Virus record (IMG/VR): IMGVR_UViG_3300009164_000002
Location: 1-64,000 of that record
Direction: 5' to 3' (one strand)
From: a virus
DNA: 64,000 bases
The notes beneath the pieces are model-generated. The model was not told the DNA's origin. It worked only from the letters and a program-made list of their open reading frames with translations, and made no database searches. Position numbers and translations under genes: made by a program. Positions 32,089 to 41,463 of this stretch are shown piece by piece (positions within the stretch are counted from its first letter, which is position 1; each line of letters begins with the position of its first letter).

Positions 32089-33882
32089 ATGAGTGGAGAT
32101 TGGAATGGAGTTATAGATGGCATGAGGTTTCCGCAGGGAGACAACATGGAGTTAACAAGTAATCTATGGATGTTTGCGCATGGTCGTAAGAAGGGAGATG
32201 GAAGTGATGTTACGCCTAATGATCGGTATAATTATTTTGTTCGGGCTGTGGATTTGGCGTTTAACTGTGAAGGATCTATCCGTGAGGTTGTGTGGAATGA
32301 ATGGACTGAAATGATCATTCGTGAGTTGATTGGAGATTGGTCGCATCATCGGTTTCTATCTTTGGCTGGATGTTCGTCTAGTGGTAAGTCGGACGCTGTG
32401 GCTTTGTATGGATTGATGTCTTACTGGTCGAGGCCTACGGATACCTATTTCATTGTAATGAGCACAACTAAGTTGTCTGCAAGGGGGCGTATCTGGAAGT
32501 CAATCAACCAGTTCTGGAGTCAAGCAACAGAAAAGGGATGCCCCGGAAAGCTTATTGATTCAGATGGTTACATCAAAGGAGTTAATGCTAAGGGACAATT
32601 AACACGAAATAGTGGCATTGTATTGATGGCAGCGGGAGGGAGTGAGGCTGCAACTGCGTGTAAAGAGATTCAGGGCTTGAAGAACGCTAATTTCTTAGTG
32701 GCGGCAGATGAGTTTGCTTACTTAGGCGAAGGCATATTGAGAACATCTAGGCAAAACTTAACATCAAATGAACGCCTTACATTTTGTGGGATGAGTAACC
32801 CAGATAGGATAAGTGATTCATTTGGTGATTTGAGTGAACCTAAAGGAGGCTGGAAAACTATCACTGAGGAAGACGAAAGATGGGAGACTAAGTATGGTGT
32901 ATGCGTAAGATTGAATGCAGAAAAGAGCCCACGTATCCTTCACCCTGAACTGGTGGATGAAAATGGTAGGCACAAATATCACTGGCAACCAAACCAAGAG
33001 CTTTGCGACATGGTGGCTGAAGAGCGAGGTGGTAGGAAATCAAGGGGTTATTATCAATTCATCAAAGCTTTCTGGTGTCCAGATGGTGCAAGTAATTCAA
33101 TCTATTCTGAAATAGAGTTTTTAAATTCAGGAGCATTGGAACTTGGTGAGCCTGATTGGGATGACAGACCAATAGTTATAACGGCACTTGATGAAAGCTT
33201 CTCTAGGGATGGCGATAGATCATTCTGTGCGTTTGCAAGGCTTGGTAAAGTAAACGGAAGAGATCATTTACATATATGTCATGAAACCACTCTTGAGGAG
33301 GACGCTACGAATAAAAGTGTTCCTCATACATTCCAAATTGTAGATAAATGGAAGTCTTTAGCCAATGATTTTGAAGTTAAGCCCAACAACGCAATTATGG
33401 ATGGTACTGGCGGAGGTCAAGCATTTGGTCATATTGTGGATGTTCAATGGAGTCCTGCGGTTCAAAAGGTAAACTTTCAGGGAAAAGCATCTGATCGGGT
33501 AGTGGTGTTTAGAGACAAGAATACAACCTTCTTTAATAAAAATAGTGAGATGTGGATTCAACCAAAAGAATACATACGATCTAAACAGATTACTGGGCTA
33601 TCTAAAGAAACAATGGCTGAGTTAATTGAGAGGGAATATCATGCTAGGGAAATTCGCGCTTTGCGAGTAGAAAGCAAAGATGAAGCTAAGAAGCGGCTAA
33701 AGAGAAGTCCTGACCGAGCTGATGTATTTAATATGTTAGTCGAGAAAGCAATTAGCTTAGGGGCTTTTCGGAGCGAAGAAGTAAAGAGAGTTAGCAAAAT
33801 GGCTAATAATGGATGGCAAAAAGCTAGAAGTAATAAGCAAATTGCTACAACTTGTGGTCGTAAATTTAAACGTGGACTATGA
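32089..33882 (+). CDS. terL: Terminase large subunit, 597 aa
   Basis: The N-terminal ATPase has a Walker A GCSSSGKS (94-101), 'MSTTKLSARGRIWKS' and a Walker B with catalytic pair 'LVAADE' (203-208). The C-terminal RNase H-like nuclease has the first Asp in 'ITALDES' (368), then 'IMDGTGGG' (about 441-448) and a late Asp in 'RSPDRADVFN' (about 557). TerL pumps DNA into proheads and cuts concatemers. Length and layout match podovirus-like terminases. Start ATG 32089 has an A/T-rich leader and no ribosome binding site. Confidence 0.95.
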   Translation: MSGDWNGVIDGMRFPQGDNMELTSNLWMFAHGRKKGDGSDVTPNDRYNYFVRAVDLAFNCEGSIREVVWNEWTEMIIRELIGDWSHHRFLSLAGCSSSGKSDAVALYGLMSYWSRPTDTYFIVMSTTKLSARGRIWKSINQFWSQATEKGCPGKLIDSDGYIKGVNAKGQLTRNSGIVLMAAGGSEAATACKEIQGLKNANFLVAADEFAYLGEGILRTSRQNLTSNERLTFCGMSNPDRISDSFGDLSEPKGGWKTITEEDERWETKYGVCVRLNAEKSPRILHPELVDENGRHKYHWQPNQELCDMVAEERGGRKSRGYYQFIKAFWCPDGASNSIYSEIEFLNSGALELGEPDWDDRPIVITALDESFSRDGDRSFCAFARLGKVNGRDHLHICHETTLEEDATNKSVPHTFQIVDKWKSLANDFEVKPNNAIMDGTGGGQAFGHIVDVQWSPAVQKVNFQGKASDRVVVFRDKNTTFFNKNSEMWIQPKEYIRSKQITGLSKETMAELIEREYHAREIRALRVESKDEAKKRLKRSPDRADVFNMLVEKAISLGAFRSEEVKRVSKMANNGWQKARSNKQIATTCGRKFKRGL

Positions 33883-33907
33883 AATAAACGTTGATGATAA
33901 ACTATTC

Positions 33908-33936
33908 TTGACAATGGTTTGATCAAAATATATTAT
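33908..33936 (+). promoter_or_regulatory. Sigma70-type promoter, near-leaderless
   Basis: TTGACA, exactly 17 bases, TATTAT. The start would be 33942-33943, one or two bases before ATG 33944, so the mRNA should be leaderless or nearly so. It drives the tail-fibre and sulfotransferase genes. Confidence 0.75.
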
Positions 33937-33943
33937 TCATTCA

Positions 33944-34210
33944 ATGAATACAGAATTTCTAGGTAAAAGTCGTTTAGAGCAAGATGGTTCTGCTAACAGA
34001 TACCAAGCAGTCACCTTTACTGGTGGCACATATGCACCTACAATTAATTTTAAAGGAATTCATGTCAATCAGGATACAACTCTTGTATCTGTAGGGCTAG
34101 ATGGTAATGCTGTTTCATTTGCTTTATCAAAAGGAACGCATCCAATTGCTGGCATTTCATTGACTGAATCTGGAACATCTCCGACTACTGGAATTATTGC
34201 TTTATATTAG
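33944..34210 (+). CDS. Small beta-rich virion protein, 88 aa
   Basis: Not recognised by name. It is Gly/Thr-rich and beta-like ('NRYQAVTFTGGTYAPTINFK'), ending 'GTSPTTGIIALY'. It looks like a head decoration or tail-fibre accessory protein and resembles small proteins found beside fibre genes. Its promoter is directly upstream. Confidence 0.65.
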   Translation: MNTEFLGKSRLEQDGSANRYQAVTFTGGTYAPTINFKGIHVNQDTTLVSVGLDGNAVSFALSKGTHPIAGISLTESGTSPTTGIIALY

Positions 34211-34212
34211 TT

Positions 34213-36354
34213 ATGCCTACTCACATTCGTTTAGGAATTTCACTATCTTCCATTTCTAATGGCGGAAGTTTATTTCCTATTAACGGATTTGCTTATCCAA
34301 ATGAAACCCTAATTGCTCCAGCAGGAACAAGTTATCAGTGGTATGTGAACGATATAGCAAGAGTGACTACACAAACTATAGTGCTGACTCTAAACGATAT
34401 TGGACTTACTGTTCGGTGCGTGGTTGACGGGGTAAAATCTATCCCAGTAACTGTGTGGCATCCAAGAGATGTATCAGCGGTCAAGCATTTCTGGTGGGCT
34501 GAGAGCGGGGCGTTTAATTCTTTAGGTAATAATTTCACCGACGAAACTAGAAGCTTTACCACTACTCAACCAGAGACTATGACTTTGAGTAGGAATGGTT
34601 CTTTGAATGGTAAAGCTGCGTATGGTGACGTAGGAACTCCTGACAGTAATTACTGTTCTTGGAGCATTGTCAATAGCAGATGGGAGCTGGTAATTAGTTC
34701 CGCATATTATGGAGAACTCAGTGACTTCATTTACTATAGTACGGAAAACACTACATATCCTTGGCAGGTAACTACTTGGACGGGTGGACTAAACGCAAAC
34801 TTACAAACTGCTACGCAAGTAGCTACTACCGTTGATACTCTTGCAACTGACGGGCAGACGGTGCTTTATTGGAGGGATATTATTGGTGGATTAAATGCGC
34901 TCAGTACCTCACCCAATGCTGGTCTTTTTGAATCCACAGATTTAGATACTGCATCCATAAAATTTGATTCAACAGATTTCTTTACTCTCCATTCAAATCA
35001 ACGAACTATTTTCAATTCACAGAATTGTTGTTATATTTTTGCAGGAGCGCAGGACACATTACGAACTGGCGGCGATGTCACGCACGGTGTTGTTTCAGTT
35101 AACAGAACTTCAACCATTCCGAAACTTGGATTGTTTACGCGATTAAATAGTTCAAATTCATTTGCCGCTTCTGCAAGTTCAAACAATTCTACGGCAGTAA
35201 ATGTAGTTTCAACCTCAGATGCCGATTACAATGTATTAACTGCGGAAGCAATATTTAGTGACGGTGCCTTAAGGCTTAGGCGTAATGGTAGTCAATTAGA
35301 TTCTGTAGCTGTATCCTCCACAATCCCAAATAACACCACCGCTGGTTCATACATCGGGGCAGGAGCCAGCAACAGCACAGCAAACTTCAACGGCTACATG
35401 ACAGCCATTGTATTGGCTGCTGACTCCACCCCTTTATCAAATACAAATCGCAACCATATTGAGAGATTCATAGGCTTGCTTGATAGTGGCATCGACATTC
35501 CGTTGGTTTATCCACCAAACACATTTAGTGCTACGGCGAGTGTTGTATATGATACAGTGGATGGCGTTCGGCTAACAGAATCAAGCAACGCTATCCCAGA
35601 TTATTGGACAAGTTCTGACAGTCTTTATACTTCCCGCATAACCTTTAAATCGACGCTGACTTCGATTGGGATAGATGCTTTTGCAGCCAGCACATTAGAC
35701 TACCCTCTTACTTTTCCGAGTTCACTTATTACAATCGGAGAAGGCGCATTCCGAGACTGCATAACTATAACAGGTTCTTTGACAATACCAAACTCAGTCA
35801 CCACGATTGGAAGTAACGCATTCTATTACTGCTATGGTTTAACAGGACTTACCATTGGCAACTCAGTCACCACGATTGGGAGTGCCGCATTTACCAACTG
35901 CACTGGTTTTACAGGGTCGCTCGTCATACCCAACTCAGTCACTTCGATTGAGATCGGAGCGTTTCAGGGTTGCAACAGTTTTAATGGTTCATTGACTATC
36001 GGAAATTCAGTCAATACGATTGGGACATTAGCATTCTCAGGCTGTTCTGGATTCACAGGATCTCTCACCATACCTAACTCAGTTACTGTCATCGGAGATA
36101 CTTCTTTTCAATTATGCTCTGGTTTTAATGGAACCTTAACTATTGGAAATTCAGTTACTTCCATTGAGTCTCTTGCATTTTTTAGTTGTAGCAACTTTAC
36201 ACGAATCAACATTAATAAATCGGTCGCGCCAACTATCAATGCAAGCGCGTTTAACGGCATGACAGGGGTATCCCCAGCAGTCATCCACGTTCCAGTTGGT
36301 GCAACGGGATACGCCGCAAGTTATAGTGGACTAACAGTTGTAAAAGATCTCTAA
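34213..36354 (+). CDS. Tail fibre / adhesin with BspA-type leucine-rich repeats, 713 aa
   Basis: Residues 1-90 form an Ig-like domain (SYQWYVNDIA; LTVRCVVDGVKSIPVTV). The middle (about 200-440) resembles a concanavalin/LamG-type lectin domain ('YIFAGAQDT', 'RLRRNGSQLDSVAV', 'AGSYIGAGASN'). From about 475 there are eight repeats of about 24 residues (S-V-T-T-I-G-x-x-A-F-x-x-C-x-x-x-x-G-S-L-T-I-P-N), the BspA/LRR_5 pattern used by surface adhesins. The likely role is receptor binding. No chaperone or trimerisation motif is seen. Confidence 0.85.
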   Translation: MPTHIRLGISLSSISNGGSLFPINGFAYPNETLIAPAGTSYQWYVNDIARVTTQTIVLTLNDIGLTVRCVVDGVKSIPVTVWHPRDVSAVKHFWWAESGAFNSLGNNFTDETRSFTTTQPETMTLSRNGSLNGKAAYGDVGTPDSNYCSWSIVNSRWELVISSAYYGELSDFIYYSTENTTYPWQVTTWTGGLNANLQTATQVATTVDTLATDGQTVLYWRDIIGGLNALSTSPNAGLFESTDLDTASIKFDSTDFFTLHSNQRTIFNSQNCCYIFAGAQDTLRTGGDVTHGVVSVNRTSTIPKLGLFTRLNSSNSFAASASSNNSTAVNVVSTSDADYNVLTAEAIFSDGALRLRRNGSQLDSVAVSSTIPNNTTAGSYIGAGASNSTANFNGYMTAIVLAADSTPLSNTNRNHIERFIGLLDSGIDIPLVYPPNTFSATASVVYDTVDGVRLTESSNAIPDYWTSSDSLYTSRITFKSTLTSIGIDAFAASTLDYPLTFPSSLITIGEGAFRDCITITGSLTIPNSVTTIGSNAFYYCYGLTGLTIGNSVTTIGSAAFTNCTGFTGSLVIPNSVTSIEIGAFQGCNSFNGSLTIGNSVNTIGTLAFSGCSGFTGSLTIPNSVTVIGDTSFQLCSGFNGTLTIGNSVTSIESLAFFSCSNFTRININKSVAPTINASAFNGMTGVSPAVIHVPVGATGYAASYSGLTVVKDL
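35650..36215 (+). repeat. LRR-coding DNA repeats
   Basis: About eight degenerate 69-72-base units encoding the BspA-type repeats. Several share the core AACTCAGTCACCACGATTGG, which could promote unequal recombination and change repeat number. Confidence 0.8.
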
Positions 36355-36362
36355 TTAAGCCC

Positions 36363-37163
36363 ATGCCTAAAACGATACATTACACATCTGGTCTGCCACG
36401 CGCTTGCTCCACTCTACTTCAGAACCTCTTAGCACAGAACCCGCTTGTCCATGCTACTGCTACCAGCGGTGTACATGAGATCATGTATATCAGCAAGGCG
36501 TTCTTTAAAACCGATGAGTTTCGTTCGCTGCCCCAACCACAAGAAGGTGAACAGCTTTTTTCTAACTTCATGCACGCTGGGATTGAATCAGCTTTTGACA
36601 ACTTAACTGACCGCCCGATTGTGGTGGATAAGTGCCGCGCATGGATTGGCAGTGCTAACCTATTGTTCAAACTATTTCCTGACGCTAAACTACTTGTTCC
36701 AGTCCGCGACATTCGCGGTGTGCTTTCGAGCATGGAAAAGAAGTTTCAGAAACATCCTGAGTTCCAGTTTGAAGTCAATCAGCAAGATACCATGCGTCTC
36801 CAAACAGTCGAAGGCCGTTGCCAGTTCTGGCTTGATTCCGCTCCTGTAGGACTTGCTATTCAACGTCTGTATGAGCTTGCTCGTCTTCACAAAGACAAGG
36901 TTCACTTCGTCCACGCTGAAGACCTTACACGCGATCCCCAAGGCACAATGGCTAAGGTATGGGCGTATCTAGGCATGGATCAATTTATCCACGATACAAA
37001 CAACGTGGAGCAATACACACAAGAGCATGAGCTTGGTTATCCTTATGGCGATCATGCTGTTCGTGGCGAAGTAAAGCCATTGGTACCTGATTGGCATGAT
37101 ACCCTCGGTCGCCAACTCTCCGAAGGTATAGCTCAGAAATTTAACTGGATTAACGAATTATGA
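36363..37163 (+). CDS. PAPS-dependent sulfotransferase family protein, 266 aa
   Basis: 'SGLPRACSTLLQ' (9-20) is the 5'-phosphosulfate-binding loop and 'VRDIRGVLSS' (114-123) the 3'-phosphate-binding motif. 'HFVHAEDLTRDPQGTMAKVW' is the typical late motif before the C-terminal helix. The enzyme moves sulfate from PAPS to a hydroxyl or amine of a glycan, lipid or peptide. It lies 8 bases after the tail-fibre gene, so the substrate may be a surface glycan or the fibre itself. Related genes are known from marine and freshwater phages. The G+C content is higher than in neighbouring genes, which hints at transfer. Confidence 0.9.
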   Translation: MPKTIHYTSGLPRACSTLLQNLLAQNPLVHATATSGVHEIMYISKAFFKTDEFRSLPQPQEGEQLFSNFMHAGIESAFDNLTDRPIVVDKCRAWIGSANLLFKLFPDAKLLVPVRDIRGVLSSMEKKFQKHPEFQFEVNQQDTMRLQTVEGRCQFWLDSAPVGLAIQRLYELARLHKDKVHFVHAEDLTRDPQGTMAKVWAYLGMDQFIHDTNNVEQYTQEHELGYPYGDHAVRGEVKPLVPDWHDTLGRQLSEGIAQKFNWINEL

Positions 37164-37444
37164 AATATGCAATTTTAAACCAACGGCAAAACGTTATGGC
37201 AGTTTTTGATGAACCGCCAGAGCAATCGCATGTTGAGGTTTCTGACGAGCTAGTTGAAAAAATCAACTCCTTCAAAGAACAAAACAGATTAGCGTTCTTA
37301 ATCAATGGGGAGATTACTAATTTTCGGGAACAGAAGTCTCTTGGTAACTTCTTGAGATGGGATAGCGTGAATAGTGAATGGATTATAACACCTATGCCAA
37401 TCCTCCCTGCTGACCCACAACCTACTAACTTCGACACAATTTAA
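37160..37444 (+). CDS. Small protein after sulfotransferase, 94 aa
   Basis: Not recognised. It begins 'MKYAILNQRQNVMAVFDEPP' and has a C-terminal Pro-rich tail (PMPILPADPQPT). It overlaps the sulfotransferase stop by ATGA. A tail-fibre assembly factor is possible by position only. Confidence 0.55.
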   Translation: MKYAILNQRQNVMAVFDEPPEQSHVEVSDELVEKINSFKEQNRLAFLINGEITNFREQKSLGNFLRWDSVNSEWIITPMPILPADPQPTNFDTI

Positions 37445-37545
37445 TGTCCTCCAACAAATACGACATCAGTATTGATCGGATAGTCAAATAGATAAAACTT
37501 GACCAATATATAGATAAAGTCTAATTCATCTATGTAATTATTTAA

Positions 37546-37560
37546 TTTAGCCAACCTAAA
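37546..37560 (+). promoter_or_regulatory. TTTAG-N5-CTAAA palindrome (copy f)
   Basis: TTTAGCCAACCTAAA, two bases before the portal ATG (37563). TATGTAAT lies just upstream, as for copy h. Confidence 0.75.
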
Positions 37561-37562
37561 AA

Positions 37563-39896
37563 ATGTCATTATTTTCTGAAAGCGAAGAATCACTAGAGTT
37601 ATTGCAAACTTTAGATGATGAAACATATGAGCCGCCATCTGAAAGACTTGGATCTCCAGAAGCTTTAAGGGCAATCTATGATAAGCTAAAAGATGATGAT
37701 GCAGATGGATCTTATAATAGGTCTTTAATACAAGGACAAATGGATTTCGTTCCTCCCCATGATGATGTTGAATTGGAAAATAAAGGACAATCTGATCGTT
37801 TTAATATTACAACTGGTGAAGGACCTGCTATTAAGAATGAAGCTGTAGCCGCTTACATGGATATTTATACAACTCCTAAAGTGCTGGCTGACATTCCATT
37901 AGACGGGACTATAGACAAACAACAAGCTGATGCATGGAGTTCCATCTTAGCTGAAGAATTTACAGCAATGGACAGAAATGATGATGCATCATTACCTTTG
38001 CATTTGCAGTTATCTGATACATACGTAACTCATGGAGTTGCCATAGCTTACTTTGATGATAAATATACCATGCGTTATTCTGTTGCTGGTTTAGATCACT
38101 TTAAGTTCCCGCGTAATACAGGCATTGTTTCAAGTGAAGTAGAAGCAACTACAGCATTAGGTCACTACACAGTGACACAGCTTTACGCTAAGGCTAGGAG
38201 TGGAGCAGAGGGCTGGAATGAGGAAATGGTTAAACTTGCAATTTTACAATCTACTGCTGCAACAAGTAATAAAGATTGGAATAACTGGGAGCTTATACAG
38301 CGTGATATTAAAGCTAATGAGATTTACGTAAATTCTATTTGCCCACCAATTGAAGTTATTCATGGATGGTTTCAAGAATTTGATGGTAAAGTTAGTTATT
38401 ATATTTCAGCTAAAAATCCTCTTTCAAAAAAAGGTGGAGTAAAAGAACAGTTCTTATTTAAATCTAGAGGGTTCTTTGAATCTGCTGACCAAGGATTCCA
38501 AATCTTTCCATTTAGCGTAGGCAATGGTGGCAAACTATATACTGTTCGTGGACTTGGTTATTTAATTTATCAATTGTGTAACGCAATGGATATTATGCAT
38601 TGTAAGCTTCTAGATAACGCTCGCGTGAGTTCTTCGCTGATTGTGCAACCCGGATCTACAGAAGACATGCAGGATATGCAGCTTACTGACTTTGGTGGCG
38701 GTATTGCTATTCCACCTAATATGAAGTTGCCTGAGCGTCAATTGGCTCAGAATCTTAACAATAGTTTGATCCCAGCGATCAATGAAAGTCGTAACATCTT
38801 AAATCGTGCAACTGGCGGATTAGCTAGTGGCAATATGATGATGCAACCTGATCAAGATCGTAGAACAAAACTAGAAGTTAGTTCTCAACTCGATTACATC
38901 AATAAACTAAACAGCTTTGCTATTAATCTATTCTATGGACCTTATGATAAAATCATGCGCGAAAAAGTAAGACGTGCCTTCACGGTTCCTCAAAAAGATC
39001 GTGTCGCTAAAAAGAGAGTTATTGAGATGAAGGCTAGGTGCTTAGCACGTGGAGTTCCTGAAGAAGTATTTAGTAAAATTGACTTTAAAGGAGTTCGTGC
39101 TTCTCGTATTATTGGGACAGGATCAAGAAGTAGCCGCATTATGTTGATGGATCAAATGCAACAAATGTATTCCACTTGGGATGCAGTAGGTCGCAGTAAC
39201 TTTGAATATGATTACTTAGTTGAACTCGTTGGAGTTGATAAAGCAGAACGTTACGCAGGAAAACCAAATGAGACACGACTACCTTATGATCACAAAATTG
39301 CAACGCTCGAAAACCTTGAAATGCTTGAGGGCGATGTTATTAATCCTGTGGATGGTGAAAACCACATGGTGCATTTGCCTGTTCACATTGATGAACTTGA
39401 AGCTGGTTTGCAAGGCGTTGATGAAGGACAAGTAGATATCATGCAATATACAATGCAGCATAAGACAATCTATGAGCATTGTGTTGCTACGCTTGAAATG
39501 ACAACTGTTCATGAAACTGTTCAGCCTGAGCTTAATCAATACAAACAACGGATTCAACAGATTGGCGAGATTGTAATGAACGGATTGAAAATGATCAATA
39601 AGCAGAATCGTGAAAATGATGCTGCCGCTCAAAACGCAGAAATGCAACAAGGTCAAGAAGTCACTGCGGATCAGAAGGAACAACAGAAGTTACAACAAGA
39701 ATTGCAAATGAATGATCTCAAGCATAAGCAAAAACTTCAACAAGAATTCCAAAGCCATTCCATGAGATTGCAAATGATCAAAGAATCAGGACAACAAAAA
39801 ATGGTTATGCAAGCTCAAGACGCAATGAGTAAAATAGCATCACGCGACGCAGAAGTTCAGCAACGCATGGCTAGATTACGAGCTTCTTCAATTTAA
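37563..39896 (+). CDS. Portal (head-tail connector) protein, 777 aa
   Basis: 'LPLHLQLSDTYVTHGVAIAYFDD' and the central wing and stem region ('YTVRGLGYLIYQLCNAMDIM') are typical of podovirus portals, followed by 'ATGGLASGNMMMQPDQD' and a long Gln/Lys helical C-terminus (about residues 690-777) that can form a barrel inside the head. Twelve copies form the ring through which DNA enters and leaves and on which the tail is built. Larger than T7 gp8 (536 aa) because of the C-terminal helix. First gene of the head cluster. Confidence 0.9.
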   Translation: MSLFSESEESLELLQTLDDETYEPPSERLGSPEALRAIYDKLKDDDADGSYNRSLIQGQMDFVPPHDDVELENKGQSDRFNITTGEGPAIKNEAVAAYMDIYTTPKVLADIPLDGTIDKQQADAWSSILAEEFTAMDRNDDASLPLHLQLSDTYVTHGVAIAYFDDKYTMRYSVAGLDHFKFPRNTGIVSSEVEATTALGHYTVTQLYAKARSGAEGWNEEMVKLAILQSTAATSNKDWNNWELIQRDIKANEIYVNSICPPIEVIHGWFQEFDGKVSYYISAKNPLSKKGGVKEQFLFKSRGFFESADQGFQIFPFSVGNGGKLYTVRGLGYLIYQLCNAMDIMHCKLLDNARVSSSLIVQPGSTEDMQDMQLTDFGGGIAIPPNMKLPERQLAQNLNNSLIPAINESRNILNRATGGLASGNMMMQPDQDRRTKLEVSSQLDYINKLNSFAINLFYGPYDKIMREKVRRAFTVPQKDRVAKKRVIEMKARCLARGVPEEVFSKIDFKGVRASRIIGTGSRSSRIMLMDQMQQMYSTWDAVGRSNFEYDYLVELVGVDKAERYAGKPNETRLPYDHKIATLENLEMLEGDVINPVDGENHMVHLPVHIDELEAGLQGVDEGQVDIMQYTMQHKTIYEHCVATLEMTTVHETVQPELNQYKQRIQQIGEIVMNGLKMINKQNRENDAAAQNAEMQQGQEVTADQKEQQKLQQELQMNDLKHKQKLQQEFQSHSMRLQMIKESGQQKMVMQAQDAMSKIASRDAEVQQRMARLRASSI

Positions 39897-39899
39897 TTT

Positions 39900-40145
39900 A
39901 TGATACAATTAAGCGATACTGAAAAACAAGAATTACGCAATATATTGCTAAACCCAATCTTTAAACGTAGTTTTGAGGATGCAATGCGAAAAGTTTGGAA
40001 TAAAAAAAGAGGGGCTGAAACCTTAGAGGGCGCGGCTATGGCTTATAATCATCAATCAGGTGCTAGTGATCTTGTTGATGAACTTTTTGCTTTAGCTGAA
40101 CTAAAGGACAAACACTCTGTTCCAATGCGTAAATTAAAACACTAA
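39900..40145 (+). CDS. Small protein between portal and scaffold, 81 aa
   Basis: Not recognised. Helical ('ELRNILLNPIFKRSFEDAMR' near the start). The slot between portal and scaffold is often filled by a small minor capsid or assembly protein. Confidence 0.6.
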   Translation: MIQLSDTEKQELRNILLNPIFKRSFEDAMRKVWNKKRGAETLEGAAMAYNHQSGASDLVDELFALAELKDKHSVPMRKLKH

Positions 40146-40160
40146 TAACTAAAATAACCA

Positions 40161-41405
40161 ATGAGCACATTAAATACAAAAGCTAAAGATAGCGAACTAG
40201 AATCAACCAATTGGGGCGACCCTACTGGCAAAGGAATTATGGCTGCAATGAATGAAATGTTCGATGATGCGCCTAATAAAGAAAAAGCAAAAGAAGTCAT
40301 TCAGGACATTGCACCAGAACCAGAGAAAAAGGTAATTGAACCTGAAGTAGTTGAGCCTAAAGTTGCTGAGCCTAAAAAGGCTGAAGTTGTAGAGCCAATT
40401 GTAGAAGAAGATATTATCGAAGAGGAATTCTTTACAGACACTACTGAAGAGGATACTAAAAAAGACGAAGAATCTAAACCTTTTGATGAAGCTGATTTCG
40501 ATAAGCAAACTGAAGAATCAGTTGTTGGTATGGAAGCTAAAGCTGGTGATAAGTTTAGAGAACTCAGAGCTGAGCTTAAAGAAGCCAAGAAGCAGGTTAT
40601 TTCGCCCGATATTACCACTAAGCTACAATACCTAGAACTTAAAGCACAAGAGGCTGAAGGGCTACGTGAGCGCTTAGAAGAGATAAGTAGTCAAAGTGCC
40701 AAACTTAAAGTTGAGGCAAGTGATGAATACAATAATTCTATTGTTAAGCCAGCAATGGAAATCTTCCAGAAAGCTGATCAACTTGCAGGTCTTTATGATA
40801 TAGATCCATCTGCCTTTAAAGATATTATTCGTGAAAAAGATCGTAAGGTTCAAAACCAAATGATTGCCGAACATCTTAACGATCTTTCTGATTTTGATCG
40901 CAATGAAGCATATCGCATGATTCAAGACTTTGGTTCACTCATGAATAATCGTGAGAAGATGCTTAGCAATGCAGATCAGGAAATTGAAAGACAGCAAGTT
41001 CAACGTATTGAAGCTGACAAAGCTTTTCTTGCTGAGCAAAAAAAAGCTGTTCAAGTTATTCAAAAGGACATTTGGGAGAAGTATAAAGATAAGATTCCGG
41101 GTTTCATTGAAGAGGGCAAAGAAACTTCTGAGTTTAAAAAGCTCATGGCAAAAAGCCTATCTATTGACTTTAGTCAGGCTAAAGCCCGTGATCAAGCCTA
41201 TGCTTCCTTTGCTGGCGTTGCTCTTCCTCATGCAATGAAAGAACTACACGCCATGCGTAAACGTCTAAGTGTATATGAAAGCAATGATGAGAAATCAGTT
41301 AAATCAACACCTAAACCAAGTTCTTCAGTATCTGCTACACCACATTCTGAAAAAGTTGCAGGTTCTTTCTTAGAGCGTTTTGCTAGTGAAGATTTCGAGT
41401 CTTAA
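40161..41405 (+). CDS. Scaffolding protein, 414 aa
   Basis: A low-complexity acidic N-terminal half with Glu/Pro/Val/Lys repeats (residues 45-85: EPEVVEPKVAEPKKAEVVEP), then a long helical region and a basic, Ser-rich end ('SVKSTPKPSSSVSATPHSEKV'). Position between portal and capsid and coiled-coil composition are those of podovirus scaffolds, which template procapsid assembly and then leave. Confidence 0.85.
   Translation: MSTLNTKAKDSELESTNWGDPTGKGIMAAMNEMFDDAPNKEKAKEVIQDIAPEPEKKVIEPEVVEPKVAEPKKAEVVEPIVEEDIIEEEFFTDTTEEDTKKDEESKPFDEADFDKQTEESVVGMEAKAGDKFRELRAELKEAKKQVISPDITTKLQYLELKAQEAEGLRERLEEISSQSAKLKVEASDEYNNSIVKPAMEIFQKADQLAGLYDIDPSAFKDIIREKDRKVQNQMIAEHLNDLSDFDRNEAYRMIQDFGSLMNNREKMLSNADQEIERQQVQRIEADKAFLAEQKKAVQVIQKDIWEKYKDKIPGFIEEGKETSEFKKLMAKSLSIDFSQAKARDQAYASFAGVALPHAMKELHAMRKRLSVYESNDEKSVKSTPKPSSSVSATPHSEKVAGSFLERFASEDFES
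41169..41183 (+). promoter_or_regulatory. TTTAG-N5-CTAAA palindrome inside scaffold gene
   Basis: TTTAGTCAGGCTAAA, coding for FSQAK. It lies about 460 bases before the capsid gene. Confidence 0.4.
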
Positions 41406-41434
41406 GATAAATATAATTAATTTAATAATAATTA

Positions 41435-41463
41435 TTGACTAAGCGGTCGAATTGGGATAAAAG
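41435..41463 (+). promoter_or_regulatory. Possible promoter for the capsid gene
   Basis: TTGACT, 17 bases, TAAAAG. The start would fall near 41470, inside the following hairpin. Confidence 0.45.

Noticed and set aside
35650-36215. CRISPR array
   Set aside because: The repeats are in frame, degenerate and encode leucine-rich repeats, with no unique spacers.
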